Below, piece by piece: positions 49,533-59,631 of a stretch of DNA of 64,000 nucleotides (position 1 is its first letter; every line of letters starts with the position of its first letter). The translations under genes were made by a program, and so were the position numbers. The notes under the pieces are model-generated. The model saw only the letters and a list, made by a program, of their open reading frames with translations. It was not told the DNA's origin and did not search any database. Origin of the DNA: Hevea brasiliensis (Eukaryota; Streptophyta; Magnoliopsida; Malpighiales; Euphorbiaceae); the NCBI RefSeq assembly GCF_030052815.1, contig NC_079493.1, forward strand, positions 57,951,191-58,015,190. The letters are read 5' to 3'.

Positions 49533-51449
49533 CGCGATGGAATTGCTTCCTCGCGCAGTCAAGGTAAAACCAGTGGTATCGATCGAGATTTTTGGAGTCG
49601 GATCTGCGAAGTGTCGAAGAGTTCAAGATTGTCACCTCCTCGAATGCATGTAGATAGGGCTTATTTTATACATGTTATGTATATTGTTCATTCCTAGCAC
49701 ATTGTAAATTATTTGTATATCTTGTACAAAATAAACTCATGTAATTAACCTATGAATTATGGAAGCTATTCAAAGTAAGTATTTTAGTATGTGAATTGAA
49801 TTTGAGTTATAATGAGATTATACTTGTGAATATTGAGATATTGAAAATCTAATGAGATTTCGAGAAATCTGATATCGCATTGAGATACATTATGTTTGAA
49901 AAATTTTGAGACTATTAAGTTTGAGAAATTGAGTATATATTGAAATTGTCTTTGGCAGTTGTAAGAATCTGTTAGTCAAATTACAGTGACACTTTGTCGG
50001 ATTATCGTTAAAATTTTTGAAATTTCCAATTTAGTTAGATTTTGATAAAAGTAAAAATAGCCTAAATCTTCAATTAAGTTTTTGAATAAATAAATCAAGA
50101 ACTGTAATGAAATCAGATAAAATAGAGTGCTCCGGCACACTGAGTGGCATAACTTGCTCGGCTACACTGTAGTCGGGTAAGGGGTGTCACAAACCTTATT
50201 ACTAATTGGGTGGCCATGGCATGCTATGCTAAGTGTTAACCATGGTCTATGAGGTGCATAAAATGATTTAGAGAAATCATTTATGGTAAGAAAGAGTTCT
50301 GATGATATTAAGAGTTGATATCATATCTCATTGCCAATTAGTGATGAGCCTAGTAAGTCACACACATACACAAGTTATCACCTAATTAAATATGATTTAA
50401 TTAATTAATTAAAGAGTTTAATTGATGAATTAAATAGGTTTGGTTTGCAATTAGATTGCAAAGTCCCTAGCATGACTTGAAACCAAATCTAGATTATTGG
50501 ATGTGTAGTATAAGTTAAATTTATATTTAAAGTGTATATAGATTTAATTAATGAGAAATTAATTAATAGAGATTAATTAATTAATTTATATTTGATATAA
50601 ATTGATTAGAAGAAGAGAAATAATTATTTTGGGTTAAGAACTCAAAATTAAGACACAGGGGCATTTTGGTCATTTCACAGGGTGACATGTGGCACCATGA
50701 GATGGTGACACATGGTGTTACACATAAGCTTGCCAAATGTCTTTTAATCATGTAAGATGATTAAAATTAAGATTAAATATAGGTTTGACACTTGGCACAA
50801 TGTGATTGGGTCAATTAAACCTAGAACCAATCTGAGGGTGACATGTGGCAAGGGTTTAATGTGTTGACCTAGCTATATGAGTTTTGTTATGAATTAAAAA
50901 TATGACAACCAGCAGCTGCTCCTCCTTTGTCACGCCATTTTGAGGCTCTTCATCTCTTCTTCTTTATCTCTCATCAATTCAAAGAGATTAGCCATCAATC
51001 TCTTGAATTAAAAATACTAGAAATCGTTTCTAGTGTCCTGTTTACATCTTTAATCCCTTAAAAGGCAGAACTTGATTTTCTAAATAATAGAAAAAGCTTT
51101 AGAAGCTGTTTAAGGGCTGCCATAGGTGTTCTTGGTGTGGACAAGTTAGAGGGACAACATCTGGTGTCCTGAAGACGCATCTCAAAGGCGTAAATACACT
51201 GCAGTGCATCAAGAGGTTAGTGTGTTTGTTCTTGATTTAATCTAGGGTTCTAAAATTAATCTAATTAATTTTCAAATCTTAAATGGTAAATATAGATCCA
51301 AAAACATATTAAAAGAGTTTTAATATGTTGTTTATCATTGAAATCAAATAGATAAAAATAAATCTTGCATGATGCATGTGACCCTAGGTGAAAATTTTGA
51401 ATTTAATGGCATAAACTTGTGTTTTTCACGCTTTCGTTCCTTCACTCCT

Positions 51450-51600
51450 CACAACCATAACACAGTGAATCAACCCGAACATAGTAGCGCATCAGTTAGA
51501 GCGTCCACTATGCGCCAAGGGGAAAGAACAGAAACTTTGGATATAGCTGCTGGTAAGTTCTTAATTTTTGAAAGAAACAATTAATTATTTTTGTTTGATC
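51450..51600 (+). pseudogene. Gypsy B gag-protease junction remnant
   Basis: Continues the B gag frame after copia F. It reads through a linker to RASTMRQGERTETLDIAAGK, which aligns with RVYAMRQREEVKTSDVVAG just before the protease active site in A. The Asp-Thr-Gly motif itself is absent: the frame ends at about 51582 and noncoding sequence follows. Confidence 0.8.
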
Positions 51601-52285
51601 CCAGCACTACTTAGTTGTATGTTAGTGTTAGAACTATATGTTCTATTATTATTCCTTTACAGGGGAATAAATTTTAATGCATTAGTGATTAGTCCTTTAA
51701 GATAAGGATTGTGATAATAAGTGAAATTAGTTTTGGAAGAGTTTATTGGCGAAAAGTATTTTCTAACACACCATAAATTATAAAGCTAAACGGCAAGCCT
51801 ACTTAATGTAAGGCAAGAGGACGTAAAAGTAAGTTACAGTAATAGAATTGCTCTAGATGAGGGCAAAGATGTTACTGCTAGTAATTGTTAATGGATATTG
51901 TAATCAGAATAAGATTTAAAAATCAGTAAATTCGAAAAGGATAAAATATAGGAAAATTTAATCTATTGGGATGTATCGTAGTAACTATGCAATGTTCTTG
52001 ATATTTGTATTGTAATCTACAGATTACAGTACCAACATGAGATTATTATGTAGAGCTATGTGCTTCCTCGTGGTATAATAAAATAAGAATATTTGTAAGT
52101 AATCTATAAATTGATACAGTTACGCCTGAATATAGTACTATTACGGGAAATAAATGTGAAAATTTTAGTCAGAAATTTAAAACTTCAGAACTAGCCTATC
52201 GAAAGACTACACTTGTAAGGTAGCTAGAGTCAGTGACTCGGTTACATTAATGTGAACTACCTGTACCACAGTAATTGCTATAAGC
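51601..52285 (+). other. Gypsy B noncoding internal block
   Basis: AT-rich, no ORF. Matches A (reverse of about 3525-4015) and C (about 20980-21290). Confidence 0.75.
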
Positions 52286-52580
52286 TTAGAGATATCAGTA
52301 CAACTTATCATCCTCAGACGGATGGACAATTGAAACGAGTAATTCAGGTAAATTCTGAAACTCCTTGAGTTCCTGTAAATAATGAAATGAAATGATAATA
52401 ATAACCTGTAATATGTGATAAGCCCTCGAGAATATACTGAAAACTTGTGTCATTGAATCCGAGGGGAGATGGGATAGATGCCTCCCACTAACAGAATTTG
52501 TATACAATAATAAGTGTCAAGTTAGCAAACAAACGGTACCCTATGAAACACTGTAAGGGAAAAAGTGCAGAACACCAGTA
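52286..52580 (+). pseudogene. Gypsy B integrase core fragment
   Basis: Reads ISTTYHPQTDGQLKRVIQ, the region around the third catalytic residue of gypsy integrase; the position normally Glu (in SERVIQ) is Lys here. After a ~90-base unrelated stretch (52350-52430) it resumes with LKTCVIESEGRWDRCLPLTE and FVYNN, VPYETL, then KCRTPVR and TELGK, all typical of the end of the core. Too short and mutated to act. Confidence 0.82.
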
Positions 52581-53055
52581 CGTTGAACTGAGTTGGGAAA
52601 AGATATCTAGACATTGATATAGAGTTTTATAATTATTTTGATATTTTTGTCAGAAAAGAATGATTTAGGTATTTGAAAATATATTTATAAGTTATAATGT
52701 TATTCCCTCTGGAAGCAAGAGTAGATACCTTTCATTGATGGAGTTTGTGTATAGTGATATTTATTAAATAAGCATGAAGATACCAAGGTATAAGGTCTTG
52801 TATGAGATAAATGCAGAATACCTAGACAAAGGGTAATTTAACAGAGTTAGAATTGGTAAAAGAGACTGAAGGATCAGTAAGGATTCCAGTATGAGAAATC
52901 AGAGAACTAATGAATAATAGACTTTCATGAGTAGAAATAATAAAGGCAAAAGAAAATAATGATGGGAGAGTGAATAAAATTATGAGATAACGATATTCTT
53001 AGTTCTTTGAATTCGATGAATTTCGAGGACGAAATTCCTTTTTAGAGGGGAAGAG
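52581..53055 (+). other. Gypsy B 3' tail with polypurine tract
   Basis: Noncoding. 52770-53055 matches the C tail (23336-23406 plus 36198-36412), including the same junction after AAGCATGAAGATACC. Ends AGAGGGGAAGAGT (about 53043-53055) directly before the LTR. Confidence 0.85.
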
Positions 53056-53226
53056 TTGTAACACCCTCATTTTCGTAGTTCGTATGTCCTACTGTTCCGA
53101 CGTCTAATGTCTACCCCGAAAAGTCAAAATGTCTGAAACTACACTCTAGTGATAGTAAACAAGCATAAAATAATGAAATATATGATGAAAAAAATTAAGG
53201 AAAGGTAAAAGAGAGAAAATGAAATT

Positions 53227-53280
53227 AAGTTAAACGAGTCGGCACTATAGCAATGGGTGACTGCATCGGGAAGGCTGTTG
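53227..53280 (+). promoter_or_regulatory. 5S rRNA-like segment in B 3' LTR
   Basis: AAGTTAAACGAG, then AATGGGTGACTGC and GGGAAGGC, in 5S box A to box C order, 171 bp from the LTR start. Confidence 0.42.
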
Positions 53281-53678
53281 CCTACCCCAGGATCGCAGGG
53301 AACCCTCAGAATTAAATTTTGAGACATAAGTAAAGGTTTATTGAAACGTAATTGATACTAAAAATATCAAAGGAAAAATAATAAATTAGTACAAAGAAAA
53401 ACAAAAAATCGAGAAACAGACAAAAATTGGTGTTACCGAAAAATCGGGAATATAACTTGAAGTGGGGCATTTTGGTCATTTGACATCTAGAGTTGACTTT
53501 TGACCTCAATGTCCATTAAAAATAAGTGGTATTACACTTTGAAAATGTCATGAAAAATAAAAATGTGGTACATTATTTAAATAGTGAAAGAAATGAGGCA
53601 AATGTGTAAATTATGGAACTTTAACTAATTAAATCATTAATTTATGGTTAGTGCTCCACTAAGTGGGATTAGTGGACA

Positions 53679-53685
53679 TATAAAA
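53679..53685 (+). promoter_or_regulatory. Putative TATA box in B 3' LTR
   Basis: TATAAAA about 624 bp into the LTR, giving a predicted start near 53710, roughly 225 bases before the donor-like site. Not obviously conserved in C. Confidence 0.4.
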
Positions 53686-56091
53686 CCAAGTGGACAGCAT
53701 ACAAATTCACTTTCTTCCTCTTTTTTTTCACTTTGCCGAATTGCTTTCTCAAGTTCTTCCATGGCCAAATGTTCTTCCAAGCTTCCTCCATGGCCATTCA
53801 TGCATAACCTCAAATCTACCATGATTCAAGCCATATTTCTTCAAACTTCCTTCATTAAAAGTGGTCTTAACACCATGGTCAGTATGTGGGCAGCAAAAAA
53901 GAGAGGAATTTCATGGATTTGTGAAGCTCAAGTTGAGGTTAGTGCTTAATCTTTCCATTTACCTTCACTAATCCTTGTGTTGAGCTTTAGGTAAGTTGAA
54001 TTGCTAAGAAAAATTGAGGAAATGATGAGTATTGGTAAACCTTAGTTTTGGCAGCCATAAAAATGCATGGTTAGTGACTTATTCTTATATGTATTTGATG
54101 GGAATTAAGGTTAATTAACTCAAATAGAAGTGATAGTAGGTTAATGTCCAAGTATGTGCATGTTAGTGCTTGAATTAAGGGTTTAAAATGGGACCTTGAT
54201 GCTTTGGCAAACTGCCATGTTTGGTAGCCTATAATATCATGAATTTGTGTGTGTGAAAATGAAGTTTATTAATGAAATATGATGGTGTTGAATTGTGGGC
54301 AGTTTGTATAATTGCCATGGAAGTGTATGTGTAAAATAAGTGTTGATGTACATTGAATTTGGGTGGATGTGAATGTTGGACTTTAATGGTGAATTGTGAG
54401 CATTGAGCACTTGAGTGTTCTGCCCAATATGCTTGCTGGAATTGTGTTTAGTATTTGTAAAAGTGCTATGAATAAATAATGAAGTCATGAGGAGGAGGAG
54501 GAATGTCAAATTAGAAGTGTAATTGGTAAGTGATGAAGAATGTATTGTAAGGCAGTGTATGTTTTAGCTTAGAACCTTAAGTGTGTGACTCCAATTGGTA
54601 TGAGTCCAATTAGAGGTGAAACTAGATACAAAATATGCCAACTTTAATGAAGGAAGCTTACCTAAATTCTGTCCACAAAGTGACATAAAAATTGACCAAA
54701 TCCAGAATAGGTAAGTGCAGGCCAAAATTTTTGACCATATGAACAGTAGTCATTAGGAGGATCATAACTCACTCAAAACAGGTCCAATTGACCTGAAATT
54801 TTTACCATGAATAGTTTAGACATAGATCTACAATTCTTATGAAGACTTCATAGCCCAGAAATGGCCAGAACCAAGCCAAATAGCTTGCACAAATTCAGGT
54901 ACCAAAACTGGCCGAACCAAAAGTGACCTAAAAATGACCTAAGCCTACCATTTTAGTGCGTTCTATCCAACATTGGTAAATTGACCATATCTTGGTCTAC
55001 ACAACTCAGGATGACTTGACATTTTGCCCCGCATGCAATAAGACATAGACCTACAAGTTTGTAGTTTGGACCAAAACCTGAAAACTGAGGGAACTAGGTC
55101 AATCGGCTAGGTTAAAATAGTACACTGAAATCCAGTAAATTGCAATAAAATGCAATACACTTGAAAATGAATTTGGTAACATATACCAACACTAAAGGGC
55201 TATAAAATATGACATATTGGTAACATTGGAATTGACTCACTTAAAGTGCATCAAGGGTCAACATTATAAGTTGACTAATGAAATGAATTGAAGGGAATAG
55301 TACCAAGAAAATTTAGATATTGGATTTTATGGTTGGAAACAAATTCATTAAGTACTGAAACACTTTAAATTGTGTGTTTCAGTTAATAAGGATATTGAGA
55401 AGCATAAAGAACATTGAGTCAAGGCCTAGGAGCGACTCAAATCAGGTTTGTGCATAGCTAGTTTTTAACTGATTTTGTTCTGAATATTTCATATGATTAA
55501 ATGACATATTTTTCTTATGTATTATGTTTAACAAGCATTGGATTTAATTCAATGATTATTGAAATTATTATAGTATGTATGAATTTAGCTTTGTGAAATG
55601 GTATTTCCACAAGTATTAAGCATTGTTGTGAATTGAATAAATTATGTTTTGGAAAATTATGATAGAATATGTTTTGAATTGTGATGGGCAATTTGCATGG
55701 AAAAATGCAAATTTATGATTTGAATTGTGATGAGCATAAAAATTATTGGATATTGGAATTGACTTTGAATCGAATTGTATTGTGATTTATGCTCACTAAA
55801 AAGATTGCGATATTGTTTTATATCTCACTATAGATGCTTGACTAGGTTATAACCCGTCTCTCTCATTTATTGAGAAGACAATAGAGTTAGTTGTGTTTTA
55901 ATTACCATGGTACGTGCACAGGCTTAGATTCTCCTCTTATTAGAGGTTAGATCTAAGTTTTTTATGTTATTGCCCTTTCGGAAGTTTCATTATTGTGATG
56001 TGTATTATGCACGATGATTCGACCTCCCCGACCATAGGGAGTTAGAATCACCCTGAAGATGGCTTTTTCCGATTAATCTTGCATAGTTAGT

Positions 56092-56186
56092 CAGATAAAG
56101 AATAGTTTTGAGATAAAGAATGGCTTTGAGATAAAGAATAGCTTTTGAGATAAAGAATGGTTTTCGAGATAAAGAATGGTTATTGA
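56092..56186. repeat. AGATAAAGAATGG minisatellite (5 units) in B 3' LTR
   Basis: Five units against six in the 5' LTR (11714-11825). Confidence 0.86.
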
Positions 56187-56463
56187 ATAGTAAAGAATTT
56201 CGATTTCAAATGAAATTTATGTATAATTGATTTTATTAAAATTAATCTTTATCTCCAATAAATTGTTGGAATTACCTTAAATGGTTAGTTATGATTTGAT
56301 AAATTGAATTTTGTGATCAAAGTCATTTTATACAAATGATTTATATTATTGGCAATGAATATTTTGAGTTTTGGAATTTGATGAGTATTCAGATTTCTAA
56401 ATTATTTGCTGTAAATTTTATCAATGTATATTGTACTATGTTTTAAATTATAGTTGTGCACCA

Positions 56464-56480
56464 TTGAGTTTACCACTCAG
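56464..56480 (+). other. Conserved LTR stem-loop, B 3' copy
   Basis: Arms TTGAGT and ACTCAG (first pair U-G) with a TTACC loop; CGCAG/GT follows at 56501-56506. Confidence 0.68.
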
Positions 56481-57099
56481 CGATAGCTTTGTATGCTGTC
56501 GCAGGTGAAATGAGCATAGAGCAATTAAGTAAGCTTCTTTAAAGACACATTCAGATCAGCTCCAGGTTTACCCATGTACACAGGTTTTGATGTATGCATG
56601 TAATAATATGTATTTAAATTATTTGAGCAGTTGCATAAAAACTCTTGTAAAATATTTTGGTATGTAATTAAATATAAATTATTGTAATATAAATTTAAGA
56701 TTTTATTTACCTGTATAGTTTTGTAATATTAATTTTTGAGTTTTGTAATTAATGGAATATTCTTTATGATGAGATTGATTTGAAAATGAATTGATTTGAT
56801 TATTGAGAATTGAATTGTGAGTTGAAATGAAGTTATTGGAGTTGTATTTGAGAAAACATATTGGGAGTGTTTTCCTTTTCAGGTTTGAAGAACTATTTTC
56901 TCAAAACGCAGCTGGCACTGTGCCGAAATTTTGAAAAAAAATTTATAACACCAGATTTTAATCGATGATTTAAATTTCACGAAAATTGTTTTAAAATCCC
57001 TTGTTGTATATCTAATGGGTTATCGGTAGGCGAAGTACGGTAATTTATTAGGTGTACTGCGGGATCATGTTACATCTTACGGGGGAGTAGGGTGTGACA

Positions 57100-57602
57100 C
57101 TCCATCTCTTCTTCTATTTCTCAATTGATTCAAAGGGAAAAACTTAGATTTCCTCTTGAATTAAATTATTAGAAAGTGTTTCTAACACCCAATATATTCA
57201 TACAACCTTCACAAAGCATAAACCCCATCTTATAATTGGTTGACAAGGCTTGAGAAGCCAATCTTGGGGTTGCCATTGCTACTTTGGTGTGTGCTTATGG
57301 TGGACAAACTAGAGGGATAACATTTGGGGTCCTAAGAACATCCTAAGATTGCATCAATTGTGCATCAAGAGGTTAGTACCTAAAAATCTCTCTTTTAGTT
57401 AGGGTTTAATTGAATTAAATGTTAATTCATAATATTTAATGGCAAATGAAATTTTAATGCATGCTAAAATATGTTTTGGTATGCAATTGGGCATTGGAAA
57501 TTAATTAAGTTCATAAGAAACTTGGTATGGTGCATGTAACCTTAGAAATAATTTTTGAAATTCAATGTTCGAATGTCCAATAATCACGCTTCTACTCCTT
57601 CA
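57100..57602 (+). repeat. Copia J LTR end (partial)
   Basis: Resembles the last ~500 bp of the copia F LTR (from about 15098): CTCCATCTCTTCTTCT, the AGGTTAGTG-like site near 57370, and the CTCCTTCA end at 57602. It is more diverged from F than the two F LTRs are from each other. Plus orientation, whereas the neighbouring copia H reads minus, so J is a separate element inserted in H. Gypsy B then inserted into J's LTR. Confidence 0.8.
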
Positions 57603-58407
57603 CAAATCCCCAAAAGGAGGTTGGCATGTCAATATAGCTCATCATACTAGGTACCATATCTAATATGGTATGATTTCTCCTTTCAAATACACCATTTAAT
57701 TGTGGCATTCCTGGAGGAGTCAGCTGAGAGATAATGCCATACTCTTTCAAGTATTCATCAAATTCAGTACGTAGGTATTCATCTCTACGATCTGATTGAA
57801 GAGTTTTAATACTTTTTTCTGTTTGATTTTTCTACTTCAGATTTAAATTCTTTGAACTTTTCAAAGGATTCATATTTGTATTTCATCAAATAAAATACCC
57901 AAATCTTGATTTATTATCAGTAAAGGTAATAAAGTAATGAAAATGGCCTCTAGCCATTTCCTTAAATGGACCACATACATTACTGTGTATTAGTTTTAAA
58001 ATATTTTCAGCTCTTAACCCTTGTCCAACAAAAAGTGATCTAGTCATTTTACCTTGAAGGTAGGATTCACAAGTTGGAGTAGGTTCAGAACCCACTGAGG
58101 ATAAAATCCTCATTTTCTCCAGCTTTGTAATCCTATCTTCTGCAATATGACCTAATCTTAAGTGCCAAAGACATTTTGGAGTGGAGTTGATTTTCATTAT
58201 GGCATTACCTTCATTTAGATTGCTTGCATTAGATTTGTATTTACCATTATTATCCAAATAATAAAGTCCATCATGCATATAACCCAAGCCAACATATTCA
58301 TTTCCAAAATAAATATTAAAAATACTATTTGTGAACTGAAATTCATAACCATTTTTAGTCAAACTAGATACAGAAATAATGTTCTTAAAAGCATCAGGTA
58401 CATACAA
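57603..58407 (-). pseudogene. Copia H pol remnant: pre-integrase and integrase
   Basis: 57886-58407 is open and shows MYVPDAFKNIISVSSLTKNG, the HHCC-type WHLRLGHIAEDRI with a damaged second half (CESYLQGKMT), then integrase. The first catalytic Asp is Asn (IHSNVCGPF). Homology continues to 57603 through frameshifts with the DRRDEY and NGVFERRN regions, ending where J begins (MPTSFWGF). F has a TAG at this last Trp, so the stop in F is private to F. Confidence 0.88.
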
Positions 58408-58535
58408 AATATTATTTAATTACAAAACATATCCATACATGTAAAAAGATTTAGATCTTGTGGCTAAAGCTTCAACAGTTAAGCCATTGCCAATTTGGAG
58501 TCTAACATCTCATGACTGTAAGCTGCTACTACTTG

Positions 58536-59510
58536 CTAGTTCCTGCATATCAAAAAAATGTGAGAACTAGCACCAGTATCTAATACCCAAGCTGTAGATA
58601 AACTATGAGCATCATCAAAATCTAAATAATAAGATATAAACATACCTTCTAAAGGTTTATCTTTCCTGTCCTTCAGAGACGCAAGATACTCTGGGCAGTT
58701 CCTCTTCCAGTGCTCATCCTTCTGGCAGTGGAAATACTTTCCTTTGCCTTTGTCAGCTTCGGTCTTGCCCTTCTGTTTGGTTATCTTCTTGGAAGGTCTA
58801 GGAACTTGAGGTTTTTTTTTCTTATTGCCCTTCTTCTTCTCGGACTTTCCAGTAAAAGAAGAAGATGCAACCAAAGCCACCTCTTTTCCTTTATTGCCCG
58901 GCATATTCTTTTGGGTAATAACCAGCATGTTAAGCAAGCCAGCCAGAGTGCATTCTTGCTTAGTTATATGGAAATTTGTCACAAAAATCTCTAATGACTC
59001 TGGTAGGGATTGAAGGATCAAATCCGTCTGCAGTTGGAAATCCTTATGAAAATCAAGATGTTCTAGCTGCTCAATAAGCTGAATCATCTTGTGGATATGA
59101 TCTCCTACATTCTGTTCCTCTGACATCCTCATTCGGAATAACTGTCTAGATATCTCATACCTAGCATTCCTACTTTGCTCACCATACAACTCTTGCAGGT
59201 GAAGAAGAATCTTATTTGCACTTTGCATATTTTCATGCTGCTTCTGTAACTCATTAGTCATAGAAGCAAGCATGTAATATCTGGCTCTCATATCATGCTC
59301 TTTCCACTTGTCTAAAGTTTCTGATTCCTCTGAAGTGCCCCCTGGAGGTAAGGGACTAGGAATCTTTGAATCTAGAACATATCCAATACGTTATAGGTTC
59401 AGGACAAGTTTTAAATTTCTGAGCCAATTAGAAAGATTAGGTCCTGTTAACCTATTAAGATCAAGTATGCTTACAAGGATATTGGATGGTGGTGGTTGTT
59501 GTGTGCTCAT
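58536..59510 (-). pseudogene. Copia H gag and protease start
   Basis: Start ATG at 59510 (MSTQQPPPSNIL), in frame with 58536-59291 but interrupted by TAA at 59391-59393. UBN2 gag domain, Lys-rich linker, a zinc knuckle with its first Cys changed to Tyr (KYFHCQKDEHWKRNCPEYL), then the protease active site WVLDTGASSHIF, where the frame ends. Unlike F, the knuckle-protease transition is kept, showing what F lost. Confidence 0.9.
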
Positions 59511-59631
59511 TATTATCAGAAAACAAACTGTAAAAAATAATAAGATTAATTAGTAAATGTATCAAGTAATTAACCAAAATGATTATGGTCTTTTAATCAA
59601 ATTGGTCTTCCCACTAACTTGGTCTTTTAAT
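59511..59631 (-). other. Copia H leader remnant
   Basis: Matches the last ~120 bases of the F leader (41951-42068). GATTAAAAGACC occurs at both the leader and LTR sides of the deletion junction. Confidence 0.8.

Larger units (their letters stand above)
45880..50191 (+). repeat. Solo LTR G, mosaic (4312 bp)
   Basis: TGTAACATCC to GTGTCACA with AACCT duplications and no internal region. The first ~2.1 kb resembles E; about 48000-48840 matches the D LTR (reverse of 27940-29000) but not E; 48840-49140 is E-like again; 49143-50120 is closest to the C LTR (19744-20690); the last ~70 bp are E-like. Contains a 5S-like segment (46045-46090), donor-like AAG/GTTAGTG at 46735/46736, a TA microsatellite (46919-46944), a 27-bp palindrome (47350-47376), an array (48932-49010), a stem-loop (49515-49532) and acceptor-like CGCAG at 49558. 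Confidence 0.93.
13487..51444 (+). mobile_element. Copia element F with nested insertions, TSD CTCCT
   Basis: 5' LTR 13487-15595 and 3' LTR 45024-51444 (interrupted by G) both start TGTTAGTAGTATGCC and end in CCTTCA. The primer site is 15598-15609, and a purine-rich GTGGGAGAT stands right before 45024. Internal coding order is gag, integrase, (RT start), RNase H, which is the copia order. After subtracting gypsy C from the leader and solo LTR G from the 3' LTR, the element is about 8.9 kb. Stops, frameshifts and loss of most of RT make it defective. Confidence 0.95.
45024..51444 (+). repeat. 3' LTR of copia F, interrupted by solo LTR G
   Basis: 45024-45879 and 50192-51444 together match 13487-15595; the break carries AACCT on both sides of G. 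Ends CCTTCA at 51444 followed by TSD CTCCT (51445-51449). Its TATA box has become TATATGA (50874-50880). Confidence 0.95.
9628..57099 (+). mobile_element. Gypsy element B (Tekay/Del-like, defective), split by nested insertions
   Basis: The partial 5' LTR (9628-12740) matches 54033-57099 of the complete 3' LTR (53056-57099). The internal sequence lies in two blocks, 12741-13486 and 51450-53055, about 2.35 kb in total, separated by copia F. The gag reading frame continues directly across the excised F plus one TSD copy, so both blocks belong to one element. Primer site 12748-12759 and the purine tract before 53056 set the plus orientation. B inserted into a copia LTR (J), whose tail resumes at 57100. 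The first ~980 bp of its 5' LTR lie left of element A, outside the window. Confidence 0.9.
53056..57099 (+). repeat. 3' LTR of gypsy B, complete (4044 bp)
   Basis: TGTAACACCC to GGTGTGACA. In order: 5S-like segment (53227-53280), TATAAAA (53679-53685), donor-like TGAG/GTTAGTG at 53937/53938 (882 bp in), GATAAAGAAT array (56092-56186), stem-loop (56464-56480), acceptor-like CGCAG/GT at 56501-56506. The right flank 57100-57104 (CTCCA) would be its TSD; the left copy is outside the window. Confidence 0.94.

Noticed and set aside
58710..59013. Plus-strand ORFs of 94 and 62 codons
   Set aside because: Antisense to the copia H gag; Leu/Phe-rich only because gag is Lys-rich on the other strand.
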